A stretch of 64,000 bases of DNA from Acanthosoma haemorrhoidale (taxonomy: Eukaryota > Arthropoda > Insecta > Hemiptera > Acanthosomatidae): positions 91,843,189 through 91,907,188 of the forward strand of contig OV884009.1 of assembly GCA_930367205.1 (NCBI GenBank). The letters run 5' to 3'. Below the pieces are notes generated by a model. It saw nothing but the letters and a program-made list of their open reading frames with translations, made no database searches and was not told the DNA's origin. Both the position numbers and the translations under genes were made by a program. Shown here in pieces: positions 36,239 to 48,059 of the stretch (its first letter is position 1; each line of letters begins with the position of its first letter).

Positions 36239-39200
36239 ACGCCATTAATAAAAGTCAAACTAACTATAGAAAACAAAATAAACCTTTGTGGAATTTACGA
36301 TTCAGGATCAAATGTATCTTTAATAAACTCGAAATTCCTAAACATAAAAAATAAAAAAGAAAATAATAATAAAGGTAATAATGCAAGTTTGATAACAATT
36401 AATGGTGTCCAAAAAACAAACGGTTTGACGACTCTAAAATTAAAAATATTCAACATAGAAAAAAATATGGATGTCCACATAATAGATAACGAATATTTTA
36501 AATACGATTTCCTAATTGGACTAGACACAATAAAAGAATTTAAATTAATCCAGGATGAAAACCTCAAGATTTTTCAACAAAACGAGGAAAATGCTAATGA
36601 AGAAAAAAATTTAGTAAATTTTAACGAGCACATAAAAGAAGAGAATTTTATAGCAAATATGGATCACTTATCAGATAATCAAAAATATGAAATAAACAAA
36701 ACAATAGATACTTACAAATCAGTGTTTGCAAAAGATAAATATGACGTAGGTACAGTAAATAAATATGAAGCACATATAGATCTATTGGTAGATAAATATT
36801 GTAGCAAGAGGCCTTACAAATGCAGCCTAGAAGACAGAACAGAAATAGGGGAACAAGTAACAAATCTATTAGATAAAAAACTCATTGAAGAATCATACAG
36901 CCCTTTCGCAGCACCTGTAACACTAGCGTTTAAAAAAGGTGAAAATAAAAGAAGCAGACTATGCATAGACTTCAGGGACATAAATAAAATAGTAATACCT
37001 CAAGCACAACCATTTCCATTGATAGACGACTTAATGATAAAAACAAGAAACTGTAAATTTTTTACTACATTAGACATAAACTCTGCATTCTGGTCTATCC
37101 CTTTGCGTATTGAAGACAGACACAAAACAGGTTTTGTTACACAAGAAGGTCATTATCAGTGGACATGTTTACCTTTTGGGCTGAAAACAGCCCCAGCAAT
37201 CTTTCAAAGAATCCTGAGCAATATATTAAGTAAAAATAGATTAACTCAATTTGTAGTAAATTTTATAGACGATTTACTAATATTTTCGAAATCATTTGAG
37301 GAACATGTGAAACATATAGAATTACTATTAGACGCAATAAAAAAAGAAGGATTCAGGCTAAAATTTACAAAATGCAAATTTGCAGCAGAGTCTGCACAGT
37401 ACCTGGGCCACATAATAGAAAATAATACGATCAGACCAATAAAAGATAATTTAATATCAGTAAAAAATTTTCCAATACCTAAGACTCAAAAAAAAACGTA
37501 CGACAATTCCTCGGAAAGATAAATTTCTATCACGAATATATTCCAAACTGTGCAATAATTTTAGATCCTTTACACAATTTACTCAGGAAAAATGTACAAT
37601 TTTCATGGTCAATAAAATGTCAAGAATCGTTCGAAAAAATAAAAAAACTACTATGCTCACAACCTATACTAGAAATCTACGACAAAAATCTACCAATAGT
37701 AATATACACCGATGCATCAATAGAAGGATTAGGTGCAGTATTAAAACAAATACAAGAAAACGGAAAACAAAAACCAGTAGCATACTTCTCAAAAAAACTA
37801 AACGAAGCACAAAAGAAAAAAAAAGCGATATATCTGGAATGCTTAGCTATTAAAGAAGCCATTAGATACTGGCAATATTGGTTGATTGGGAAGTCATTCA
37901 CGGTATACTCAGACCATAAACCATTGGAAAATATGAATATAAAAGCCAGACCAGACGAAGAGCTAGGAGACCTAACTTATTATTTGTCGCAATATGATTT
38001 TAATATAAAATATGCTCCAGGTAAATACAATCTAGAAGCAGACTGTTTGAGCAGGAACCCAGTACTGGCACCAGAAGATAACAAAAAAGAACAATTAAAA
38101 ATTGTTAATCTAATAAAATTATCAGATATCATTCAAGACCAGTCAGGAAATCAAGAACTACTAAATAAAACAGGTTTAACAAAAAAAAACGACGTCTACT
38201 ACAAGAAAATAAAAGACAAAGAAAAAATTTTACTATCTGAGGAATTTAGTATAAAATTCATACAAAATGTACATAAAGACATGTGTCACATTGGCATAAA
38301 ACAAATGCAAAACAAAATAGGCCCCTTGTATACAGCAAAAAACCTAACAAAAAATATCAAAAATATCTGCAGCAATTGTGAGGTATGTATTAAAAACAAA
38401 TCTAGAGGACAAACAAAATTCGGCCTCATGTCCCATTTAGGTCCAGCAACAAAGCCCTTCGAAATAATGTCGATAGATACGATAGGAGGCTTTGGAGGCT
38501 CGAGATCGACGAAGAAATACTTACACCTGTTGGTTGACCACTACACAAGGTATGCTTTCATACATACTTCAAAAACGCAAAATGCAACGGACTTTATAAA
38601 ACTAGTAAATGAAGTGATAGAAACAAGTGAAATCGGTACAATCCTTAGTGACCAATATCCAGGTATAAACTCCAAAGAATTTAAAAATTTTTTAAAGGAA
38701 AAAAAAATCCCTATAATTTTTACAGCAGTAAACTCACCATTTTCGAATGGTCTGAATGAACGGCTAAACCAAACCATAGTGAACAAAATAAGGTGTAAAA
38801 TAAACGAACGAACACAAAAAACGGCATGGACAACAATAGCTCGAGTGTGCATAGATAAATACAACAACACAGAACATTCCGTTACCGGTTTCACCCCCAG
38901 CTACTTGCTTGATGGTACAGACTTTAAAATAGTTCCAAATGAATTGAAACGAGACATAGCAAACAGAGATTGGATTAAGGATAAAGAAAAAGCGCTTCAC
39001 AATACAATAAAATCACACACATACAACAAACAACTATTCGACAAGCACCGAAAGGATCACGAGTTTAACGAAAACGATATGGTATACATAGAGAATGGAA
39101 ACAAACTAAACAGGAAGAAACTTGACGAACTCAGAATTGGACCATATAAAATAATAGAGAAAATATCAAACTCGATATACAGGATCAACACAGGACATAG

Positions 39201-39267
39201 AAAAACCGAATCAAATCTATTCCACGTTTCAAAACTTATCCCTAGTTTTCAGGACAATCCCGAGTAA
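36230..39267 (+). CDS. pol: pol of the gypsy element: PR, RT, RNase H, IN
   Basis: The polyprotein copies the RNA into DNA and integrates it. Counting from the ATG at 36236: protease with D22-S-G in IYDSGSNVSL; reverse transcriptase with RLCIDFRDIN, FFTTLDINSAFWSIPL, LPFGLKTAPAIFQR and catalytic FIDD (D345-D346, codons 37268-37273). The frame then shifts -1 in a nine-A run (37488-37496). The downstream frame is open from 37495 to the stop: a connection starting with the conserved RQFLGKINFYHEYIP, RNase H with YTDASIEGLGAVL and YSDHKPLE, then integrase with an HHCC-type zinc domain (HKDMCH, CSNCEVC), D (codon 38476), D (38650) and E (38758), the last two 35 residues apart, and RIGPYKIIEKI (GPY/F module). 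The only lesion is the one-base frame change, which may be an indel, a sequencing error or a programmed shift. Confidence 0.93.
37488..37497 (+). other. Nine-A tract with -1 frame change in pol
   Basis: Codons CAA AAA AAA ACG in the upstream frame. The conserved sequence beyond the tract is only readable one base back. Eight A would make pol a single open frame. The context A AAA AAA also allows a -1 ribosomal slip. Confidence 0.85.
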
Positions 39268-39320
39268 AGGATGTCCTATCAGCGAAAAAGTTTTCTTCCT
39301 TTGTGAATATTTTCGCTTCT

Positions 39321-39334
39321 GGGGGGGGGGGAGA
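39321..39334 (+). other. Polypurine tract
   Basis: Eleven G followed by AGA, directly against the 3' LTR. This is the expected primer site for plus-strand DNA synthesis in LTR elements. Confidence 0.9.
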
Positions 39335-39676
39335 TGTAAAGAAAATGTATTTCTTTAATTTGAATTAGCACGCCGCACCAACGTAGATAATGCAGGCGTT
39401 GAAGAGAATGATACTAGCGTTATCAGCAGGGAGGTTACGTGAGTGTTAGGCAAGCAGTGAAAGCAAGCTAAACTTAATATTTGACTTTATTATTTGTTAT
39501 TATAAAACAAACCGAATCGACAGGAGAATAAACATTGAATGTCGTTTCTTTGTTTTACAGGTATGACTTTATATTTTATTTGTAAACCCGTAAAGTAATT
39601 AACAATTAAAGGAAAATAAACTTTGTTTTACAGAGCAACACAACCTTGTTTTTCTGTCGTCCCTAAGAACCATTAT
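39335..39676 (+). repeat. 3' LTR of the gypsy element
   Basis: Same length as the 5' LTR and identical to it by eye, including the TATA box (39501-39507) and the intron-like segment (39561-39633). Right flank begins TCAACGATAG. Confidence 0.93.
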
Positions 39677-39714
39677 TCAACGATAGTATCTTGTGCTCAA
39701 AATTGTTTAACTGA

Positions 39715-39915
39715 TCTGCATATGTAAGAGTAATGTTGCGATAAACAACTAAACAATACAACAATAACAGTTCGACACTGTAAAATTCATTCACTTACCT
39801 CTGATGAACTTAAACTCCTACCTGTAATCATTGGATAGAAAATAGGTTAGGGGGCAAAAAGGTGAGTATAAAAGGAGGATTAGAATCTTCTGCTATCTGA
39901 AAATCAGTGATTATT
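39715..39915 (-). repeat. R1 interspersed repeat copy
   Basis: Minus-strand R1 landmarks: CAATACAACAATAACAG, TTCACTTACCTCTGATGA, CTGTAATCATTGGATAGAA, GGTGAGTATAAAAGGAGGAT, TCTGAAAATCAGTG. Confidence 0.6.
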
Positions 39916-40799
39916 TTTCGCTTAGTCCCGGTTCATGACATGAATTATCGAAACGCATCAATTATAAACATGGTGTAGACGGATTTGTGAATCCCAAAAA
40001 CTTTTAATTTATCAATGTTATGCCATTTTTCTTATTTTCGTCATTATTTTGTCAGCGTACCCCACCGTATGAAATTATACTTGGTGGCATTACATTATGG
40101 TATGATAAATAGTGGCAACTCATTGAAACACAAATAATTCTAATTAATTACTTAATAATTATTCAATTAAAGGTCGTAACATTCATCAATTAGTCGTATT
40201 TTATTGTTTTTGTCATTTTAAACTATAATTAGAAAAATTCATTAAAATCCTGTTCACAACTTCTAACTCAATCCTTGTAAAGCATAGTCATGATATTTTT
40301 CACAGTAGTTTCATTTGACGCCCTTGATGTATGAAACCTTCGACCATCTAGCTGCCTAGTCCGTAAAGCAAAATTTACTTTTAATCGATACGAGGCAATC
40401 GTGTTTTGTCTGTCGGGATATAAGTGTGTTCTATGATTGTATTTCCTAGAAAATATTGATCCAATCTAACTAAAATTTGTAGGGCATTGTTAAAAATAAC
40501 TTATATAACAATGTTTATGTTTTGGTTAAAATATAATAACAGATGAGTAATTAGCTATTTACAATTTAAGACACATGTGTAATTGAGGCTCACAAAAAGA
40601 GTGCCAAGCCGAACCATTTTTCGATATTGCTTCCCCAATACCTGCGGGTCGGGGTTTTTGTTTTAGTTTAGATATACATTTGAAAAGAAATAAAAAAGAT
40701 GAAATTAACTAACTTATACTAACTCAAAAGATTAATGCCAAAATTACGGTTATAATTCCGCCAGAAGTAACATGGATTACCAGTTGTTGCACGGTGCAC
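39916..40799. other. No recognisable gene
   Basis: AT-rich without long frames or visible repeats. Confidence 0.55.
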
Positions 40800-40945
40800 T
40801 TAAAGAAGAGAAAGGAGCGGATTAGACAGATCCCCGGCGCAACCTCATCGACCGCATCACTGGATAACGAGGCCGAGAGCCACAAACGCTCAGGGCTTAA
40901 TTGGAGAATCTGGCGGGTCCCTCGACCCCAGCCGTCATGTTTATT
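40800..40945 (-). mobile_element. LINE copy J, ancient 3' UTR fragment
   Basis: Matches the minus-strand 3' UTR of the LINE family: CGACCGCATCACTGGATAA, GAGCCACAAACGCTCAGG, then a GGAGAATCTGGC block and CCAGCCGTCA. Diverged and short. Confidence 0.6.
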
Positions 40946-42440
40946 TACTAGGGGCCACTCGACCGCTAATCAGTTCTGTGGACAGGTGATAGTCCACAGT
41001 TTCATTGTCTGTGCCAACCCACCGCTGAATTAATGGAAACTTCCATTCAGCATTGTCTTGCAACATTTAAATACTTTAAAACATTTAAATACTTTAAAAC
41101 ATTTAAATATCAAATCAACTAGCTGGTGTAAAGGTCAGTACACTCGTAATTTTTATGTCAAAGATTTTATAAAAAACTTGATTGACTAAAATATTGCTAA
41201 TCAGTCAAGAACTGAATAATATTTTTACTTAATTTTAAAAATATCAGATAATCGGTGTCAACAGATATTGTAAATATTAATTATAGATTTTATAAACTAA
41301 GCCGACGGTGTAGATAGATTAAAAAAGTAGGTAGGTCAACTGCAATTTATGAATGAAATTATTGAAGGGGTATGTAGTGTTTTTTTTAATCATATTTTAG
41401 TATTTATTTAGTTACAACTTTATAATTCATAGAGATTTTATAATTGATATAGATTATAGTAGTAAATAAAAATGTATTGCAGGTCTGTAAATAGTTTTCA
41501 TTGCTATAAAAAAACGTATCAGCTTAAATTGAACCAATTCCCAAGATTGTAAATACATATTACTAGCATATTTTATTGCTATTATCACATGTTTCACTGT
41601 AATAAAGAGTGGGGGTGTATTGAATAGTATTCATTTTAAATGGTTACATCACTTCTATAAATAATTTTATATTTATGAGTTTGTTTCAATTTTTTATTAT
41701 TATTGTTCATTTTTAAATCATTAGTGCATCGGTATATACTAAATATTGAATATTTTACAGATTATAACGATACACTAATTGTATCGTCTGGTTTGGGATT
41801 AAGGATAAGGTTTTTATACAAGTACATTATTTTAATTAGTTGTATGTTCTGGTAGTGTCAGTTTAGTATTCTTCTTTCAATTCTATTAGTGGGATTTAGC
41901 ATCCGTTACTCTTTTAATACTTATGTGTTGTACCATGGTGCACCGTGTGCTGCCTTATGTCACGCTACCCGGTACCCAGCCAACACTTAAGTGAAAGTGC
42001 ATTCTTCTGCAGTGTTTATCCAATACATTTACAACTACACACTGATGAATGCAGTGAAAAAGAATTCAATATCGAATATATTTATAACGCCTGCTAAATA
42101 ATGATAATATCGGCCTGAAGGGAGCTGCTGTGGTTAGTGAATATTGGAAAAGTCATAAATTCCTAAAATACAAAAACCCAGTCATTTCAGGTCATCAGGT
42201 ACAAAATAAGCGTTATTTTTTCCGTCTATCTTCCGCAGTTGTGTACTACTAAGGCGACCATAAACGTTATCTAGATAGTAGGACTGATGACTGGATATTA
42301 GTTTGGATTAAAAAATTTGGCCGTTTCCTAGGAAACAAAATAGGTTTTATTTTTAAAAACTTAAAAACTTGTCAAGATTTACCCTCTTACTATCTAGAGA
42401 GTGTTACCATCTTACTATATATATATATATATATATATAT
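40946..42440. other. No recognisable gene
   Basis: AT-rich. Three tandem copies of ACATTTAAATACTTTAAA lie at about 41062-41108. The region ends in an (AT)n microsatellite (about 42415-42440) that hosts the solo LTR next to it. Confidence 0.55.
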
Positions 42441-43064
42441 TGTAACCTACCTCATTTTTTACCATTTCTTTTCCTAATTTATTAGATCAATTGACCTTAA
42501 CTAATTTGGCAGGTCCGTCATGAGATCTTTAATTCAACTTGTTTTTATGTCTTCGACATAGGAAATTATCCCGATTGAATCACCCGATCTCAAGGCTAAT
42601 GTTATAGTTATTAATAAATTGAGAAACTGGGAATTGTGAAATATATACAAATAAAATGATTATAACAGATAATTATAATTATATAGAGTGCTGACATAAA
42701 TTATATGAAAAATATTCAATTCCTTTTGAACAAGGATAATTACCACTAATTACAAAAAAAAAAAACCATGAAAATTGATCTCAATCTCTTTTAATGGATC
42801 CATAATAAAAAAAACAATATCAATATCACCCAATCGATGATCTCCGTATAATCCAATCAACGTTACGTTTGATCTCTTCTTCTTCTTCTTCTCCTCTTCT
42901 TCTGTTGATGACCGCCAAATCGGGAGCTTGCTCTGGTTCGCTCTCTGGCTGTTAGGCTAAGACTGGCCCTTCATCTCATCCACACTCCTAAGAGCACAAG
43001 GGACGATGCTGACCAGATGGAAGGGTCGCTGGTCATGATATTCTCAAATATCATGAATGTTACA
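42441..43064 (+). mobile_element. Solo LTR in (AT)n, first of two
   Basis: 624 bases bounded by perfect inverted ends TGTAAC ... GTTACA and flanked on both sides by (AT)n, as expected for a 4-5 bp target duplication in that microsatellite. Inside is a TTC-rich pyrimidine stretch (about 42881-42912). No internal coding DNA remains, so recombination between the LTRs probably removed it. The family is unknown; orientation was chosen from TG to CA and is not independent evidence of strand. Confidence 0.7.
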
Positions 43065-43075
43065 ATATATATATA

Positions 43076-43310
43076 TGTAAGCTTTATTCAATTAAATTAG
43101 CAGCGCTTTGTATATCACGCGCGTGCTTCAGTTGGCTGCCACTAGGTGGAGCTAGAGACATATGACCAGAAGGTTATAAAAAGGTTTTGAGTGTGAAACA
43201 ATTACGTAAAGTGCAAACTGTGATAACAATAAACTGTAATTGTTGTTTCTTTTGTTTTACAGAGAATCAGATTACTTATTGTTATAAGAAGAAGACCTAA
43301 CCACCCTTAT
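43076..43310 (+). mobile_element. Solo LTR related to the gypsy element, second of two
   Basis: About 235 bases starting TGTAAG, separated from the first solo LTR by about 11 bases of AT repeat and followed by more AT repeat. It resembles the gypsy LTR at 34746 in order: TTTAATTTGAATTAGCA / TTCAATTAAATTAGCA near the start, TATAAAA, AATAAAC, TTTGTTTTACAGAG, and a final TTAT. It lacks the 73-bp intron-like segment. It is a related but different subfamily. Confidence 0.75.
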
Positions 43311-45567
43311 ATATATATATATATATCTATTATGGCTAGTGGCAAGACAATGTTGTTAAGCCTAATACCACAGGGCTTAATATAAACAATGCCTGTGTGT
43401 AGATAGAGGACGAGAAGATAATAAAGCCAGTTAACAATCGAACCTGTGTGTAATATTACAATCCTTATTCTCTCTTTTTTGATCGTCTACAGCCGGGAGA
43501 CGAAAAGTTTTATATATGTGTGTGTGTATGAATACTAAACGGTTTATTATAAGCATGATTTATGACAAGTATGATCTACGAGTATGTTTATTTTTTATGT
43601 TGACTAGTTGTGAAACGATTCTTCTATGGGAAATTTTATGTCCAGGGGTGGATTATGGGCTGAAACGTAAGGGGGTTATAATTACTTAAGGGGATGATAA
43701 ACGTGTATGTTTTTCTATTGTTCTACGGTTGGATCTACTAGCTCCGATAGTAACTAGGTTGGTCGCCCTTGCAGATCACTCAACTAATTTGCAAGCATGT
43801 TAACCAGGAATTTAGTACACTAATAACAGTTCGGCCAATAGGTAACTACCTCTTCAACTATGATTAACCATTGTGTTGTGCATCATACACTATCTATATA
43901 GGGAGGTTTTAGGAGGCATTGCGTACTCCTCACAGCCTTCATACATAAATAATCCCCTAATAATTTAATTAAGCATTAACTAATTTGCAGTAGATTACTG
44001 TCGATGTTAAAGACATATGCTCTACTTTCGTTCAAGTATCTAGCGGTGCGATGGCACTTCGTCTGGATGCATGTAAAAAAAAAAAAAAAAGCACCTTATT
44101 CTAAAACTTTGTCAACTTAGAATAAAAAAATAGAACAAAATAAGACTTTATAGCTGACAAATAAATAAAAGCACTAAAATGATAAAGCTATAAATACAAA
44201 AGGGACTATGTATATACATGAGCCAACGGCTAAATATTGTAAAAAAAACACATAAATGAGCAGAAGTTAAAAATTTGGGAATTATTAGAATAGGGGAAAG
44301 AGCGTGAAAGTCTACGGGGATGTACTGAAATAAGTAACTAACAAGATCAATAAAAAAATAAATAATAATAGCAATAATGACGAATTATGCATTGTTAGAT
44401 TGGAGCGAAGTAAAGAACTGGTAAAGTCTAGATTTAAAGATCGTGAGAATTAATGATTGATTGAAGATCGGACTATGCTTATTATATTTTTAGTGAAATA
44501 AAACAACGTCAAGTAAGTAAAAATATTTAACGTAAAAAAGTGCTTTACCGTTCCACTAACTCCTAAGATCTTAACCTGATCATTAAAGACATATTAATAA
44601 AATTAACACAAAAAGGTTTTAATGCATAGGTCCCTTGGAGCTGTGTACTAAGGTATGTAAAAGATTCATAGTTCCTGTGTTTAATAAAATAAAGACCCTA
44701 CGTTGACAAATCTATATCCAAACACTGTAAAGTAATAATAATAGTAATTAAAAAATATATTTTATCACAAAGTTTTTAGCTTAAATACGCACAAAATCCT
44801 CACTGTGGACGCGAAATTTAACCAAATCGTATGAAACTTCTAAAAACGTGCAAAGTTATAGAGACATTATTGTTATGGAGTTTTTAACGGCAAGAGGAAT
44901 CGTATTCGATTAGATTTTTCATGAAATTAGTTTTGACGACTATAAGAAATTTATTTATGTCTAGCATTACTTACTCTTTAATAATTATCGTGTCATTTTT
45001 CGCTCATTTTTATTTATTACACTTTTCCTCCAGGATCTACTATTTAATAAGAATTGTTCCTTGCATCTAAATGTGGTTTGGACCATAAAAAGTCAACAAA
45101 TGTATGCAGATCACTGCAACCTTAGACAGTGTCTTTGTTTGAAAAAGAAAACAAAACACAACATTAAATTGTTAACCATGTTACAATTGAAGCATTCTAT
45201 TTACGTGTTCTCAACTATTCGGTTCGTTATCTTGACAGGAACGAACAGTTACTTTTCGCTTATTTAAATACTAAACCATGTCGTATTGTATTCACTTTCT
45301 TGGGATTGCCTGCTCAACTTGGTCTCAATTTTAGAAGAAATACAAAAATCAGAGGTACTCATTGCGAAACAAGATCTCAAACTTCGTAAAGTTCAAGATT
45401 TACCTTTTGTTCATTTTTACGTGTAATGTGCGTAGCGCGAGGTGCAACTAATTATTTTTTACAGTAGATTGGATTACCCCAATATGTTCTATTTCCTTTT
45501 AAAAAAGGCACTGAAGGTTTACAAAAATAGTCTGTGAATTTACATTAGACATTACGGCTTTATTTAT
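43311..45567. other. No recognisable gene
   Basis: Begins with the rest of the AT microsatellite. 43340-43490 contains TGTTAAGCC ... ATATTACA with an AATAAAG signal and might be another LTR fragment, but no flanking duplication is visible. The rest is AT-rich. Confidence 0.45.
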
Positions 45568-46085
45568 AAAACAACTTTATTATGATGAAATTACAATCGG
45601 CCTTAATACTTAATAGGCAATAAATAATTGAGATAAATGTTTTCATTCATACTATATTTACAATTCATCATTCACTCGCACATTCATACAATATATACAA
45701 ACAGCCCAGGGGCCCCCCAAATCCACATGGTTGTAACCTCCCTCACATGCGAAAGAGGAAACACAGTCTTGGGAAGTCCCCTACGCTCCTCCGTCAGCCA
45801 CGTCACCGGATACGAACCAGTGGAGGTTGACAAAGATCACGAGAGTCACATACTCCTGAGCGTATTGGAGAAACTGGCCATTGCCAGGACTCCCACTGTT
45901 ACGCAGTGGAGGCTGACTAAGAGCACGAGAGCCACAGATGCTCAGGACATGATTGCAGAAACTGGTCATTGCCAGACTGTCATTTATTTATAGCTGATCA
46001 CGAGGTCACTGCCGTTTTAGTCTCCGAAGAGGATTATAGTGATGAGTGGCGCAGTGCAATGACTGTGCTAGGGGTTGTTGGATAG
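45568..46085 (-). mobile_element. LINE copy H, 5'-truncated, with 3' UTR duplication
   Basis: Minus strand: 3' end with AACTTTATTATGATGAAATT, the 3' UTR, then the ORF2 stop region (TCACGAGGTCACTGCCG) and about 90 bases of C-terminal coding. An 86-base unit is tandemly doubled: 45820-45905 and 45906-45985, both starting GTGGAGG. The longest frame across it (45637-45993) runs antisense to the element and is meaningless. Confidence 0.85.
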
Positions 46086-46796
46086 GTAGAAAGCATTATC
46101 TAGATTGGTGTATGGATGTTTAGGAACTGTTCAATTTAAGTACTAGCGGATCCATGCAGTGCATCACGGGTACTATAAATACAGAGATTTACATTATGTG
46201 AAAGTTTGCATTCCACCTTACATACACATTCCTAGCCTTGACAAATTGCTCTTTTACAAGCAAAAAAATACACCTCTTTTCCAAAATGGAAAAGTTGGAC
46301 ATTTTGGTGTGTAATTTACTGCAGTAATATTACTTCATTGCATTAGTTAATGAACCCTTAAAAAGTTTGCACTAATGCCACAGGGAGAGTTTGCATTACA
46401 TTTAGAACGCGGGCTGTCCCACGGGGACTAATTTAATGCTCAGACTTTTGAAAGTAATCTAAAATATTATGAACAACAGCAATAAATTAATAGATTTCCA
46501 CTTAATACAAACATAAATAATCACATTGAATGTATTTTGTATAGCATATATTATAGTCAACAATGTTTAAAGGAGAAATGGCATGGAAAATGGTCTCTTT
46601 TTGAAATTTTCTATACGGGGTTTTAAAATATGTTTTAAAACCCAAACAATGAATTTATACAGAAAAAACTTTTTTCAAACCGATGCAAAAGTATTCCCAG
46701 AAGCATGGAAATGTGATTATATATATTGTGCGATAAATATAGATTCATTTTCTAGAACCGTTGAAGATAAAATGCCTTAAAAGCGAAAAAAAGTTC
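46086..46796. other. No recognisable gene
   Basis: Short frames only. CCAAAATG and CATTTTGG form a small inverted pair at about 46280-46306. Confidence 0.5.
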
Positions 46797-46809
46797 CATG
46801 TATATATGT
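46797..46809. repeat. Left target-site duplication of LINE copy I
   Basis: CATGTATATATGT, repeated with one change (CATGCATATATGT) at 47097-47109. Confidence 0.75.
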
Positions 46810-47096
46810 TCTATATACAACTTTATTATGATAAAACTACAGCCTGCCTTAATGAGCAATAAGTAATTGTGATAAATTATCTCATTCATACTATACTTAC
46901 AATTCATTCGCTCATTCATACAATATGCACAAACAGCCCCGAGACCTCCAAAGTCCACATGGTTGTAACCTCCTTCGCATGCGAAAAAGGAAGTGGAGTC
47001 TTGGGAAGTCCCCCGACGTTCCTCCGTCAGCCGCATCGCTGGATAAGAGCCAATGGAGGCTGACCAAGATCGCGAGAGCCACAGACGCTCTGGAGA
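46810..47096 (-). mobile_element. LINE copy I, 3' UTR-only insertion
   Basis: A very short minus-strand copy containing only 3' UTR, from TATACAACTTTATTATGATA to GAGCCACAGACGCTC, cut just before the ACATGATTAGAGAAACTGG block. The near-perfect 13-bp duplication shows it is a complete, severely 5'-truncated insertion. Confidence 0.85.
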
Positions 47097-47109
47097 CATG
47101 CATATATGT
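47097..47109. repeat. Right target-site duplication of LINE copy I
   Basis: CATGCATATATGT, partner of 46797-46809 with a single mismatch. Confidence 0.75.
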
Positions 47110-48059
47110 AAAAAAGGTACGTTGAACAGGGATTTAAGATGAATCTGCGTAGTAATGTAAAATTAACGTGCATCCAGTCACCATTAGGTGCCCAAAACAA
47201 AAATGTTAGAGGTCTGGATGAAGGGTTACCAAGACTATCAGTTGTAGGTATGGTAGGTAGAGAAGATAGGTAAGAGTTGAAAGTTTACGATCAAAGTAAT
47301 ATCAAATGCCCCTTAGCTAGCTGCCCAAGAGGTTTGTATGTGAGATGGTCGGCAGGATTTTGTTATCTTCGTCAAATCATCTAGTTTGAATGTACCAAAG
47401 TTAGAATATCTAAAAGCAAGCAATAACTGGTTAGTTGAGAAACATGCCAGATGAACATATAAAAATTAACTTTTTTTAAACTATAATAAAGGCGTTAATG
47501 CTTAGTAAGTTTTAGTTGAGCAACAGAGAGTATGGGAAAAAAATAATCGTGAAAAATGTCAGTCTTGTGTCTTAACCCAATTCTTCAGATTTCTCATGCT
47601 ACACTTCCTTACTAACGCTAAATAATTGCTCGTGGCGTTAAGCGTAAAAGGACGCAACGCAAAAGGAAACTCAAATATATCCAAAAAAATAAGTTTTAAA
47701 GGCCAACAATGCATGCCGTTCTGTTAACTAAAGTTCGATTTTATTTTATTTTTTTGTTAATAGAGATGTTTGGTTGCCAAGATATTCCAGAACCCTTTCC
47801 CTAAAACACAGTAAGTATCATTATACGAACCGACTCCTACCCCTAAAATAATCCTTCTCGTGTGTTTCTTTACTTTCCACCCCTAGAGAGCAAACTTTTC
47901 CTGAAACTCGCCATAAGAGGGCGTTTATTGCTTGCATGCACGTACGCTTTGGGACCTGTTAAGCATATTTTTTTTGGTACAGTACTTACACTTCATTTTT
48001 TCTATCATACCACAGAACGACCTAATGAACCAGACCTTCGTACAGGCAACCTACGCGTA
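47110..48059. other. No assignable gene; possible BEL/Pao trace
   Basis: On the minus strand near 47300-47370 the peptide NPADHLTYKPL recalls the NPAD(H/L) motif of BEL/Pao polyproteins between RNase H and integrase. It is only about ten residues long with stops on both sides. The remaining DNA shows nothing. Confidence 0.3.

Larger units (their letters stand above)
34746..39676 (+). mobile_element. Ty3/gypsy LTR retrotransposon, young and nearly intact
   Basis: Two LTRs (34746-35087 and 39335-39676), a 48-base leader, gag, pol in the order protease, reverse transcriptase, RNase H, integrase, then a polypurine tract (39321-39334). No envelope-like frame follows pol. The domain order with integrase last and a GPY/F module after the integrase core places it in Ty3/gypsy rather than copia; a BEL/Pao element would share the order but not the GPY-type end. 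By eye the two LTRs are identical, so insertion was recent. I find neither a matching target-site duplication nor a normal TGG-starting primer binding site. Apart from one frame change in pol, it looks capable of movement. Confidence 0.96.

Noticed and set aside
37605..37853. 82-codon Lys/Thr/Arg-rich plus-strand frame in pol
   Set aside because: It lies in a different frame from the conserved RNase H codons, which read through the same stretch without stops.
38541..38894. 117-codon minus-strand frame inside the integrase
   Set aside because: It is antisense to a clear integrase core and has no motif of its own.
37882..39267. Separate integrase gene starting at 37882
   Set aside because: The first codon is TTG inside the RNase H sequence WLIGKSF, and the frame is open upstream to 37495. 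It is the continuation of pol, not an independent gene.
41062..41108. Short tandem ACATTTAAATACTTTAAA units as a CRISPR-like array
   Set aside because: The units are directly abutting with no unique spacers; this is a simple tandem repeat in a eukaryotic sequence.
47290..47380. BEL/Pao relic suggested by NPADHLTY
   Set aside because: The motif is too short, with stops around it; noted in the region entry only.
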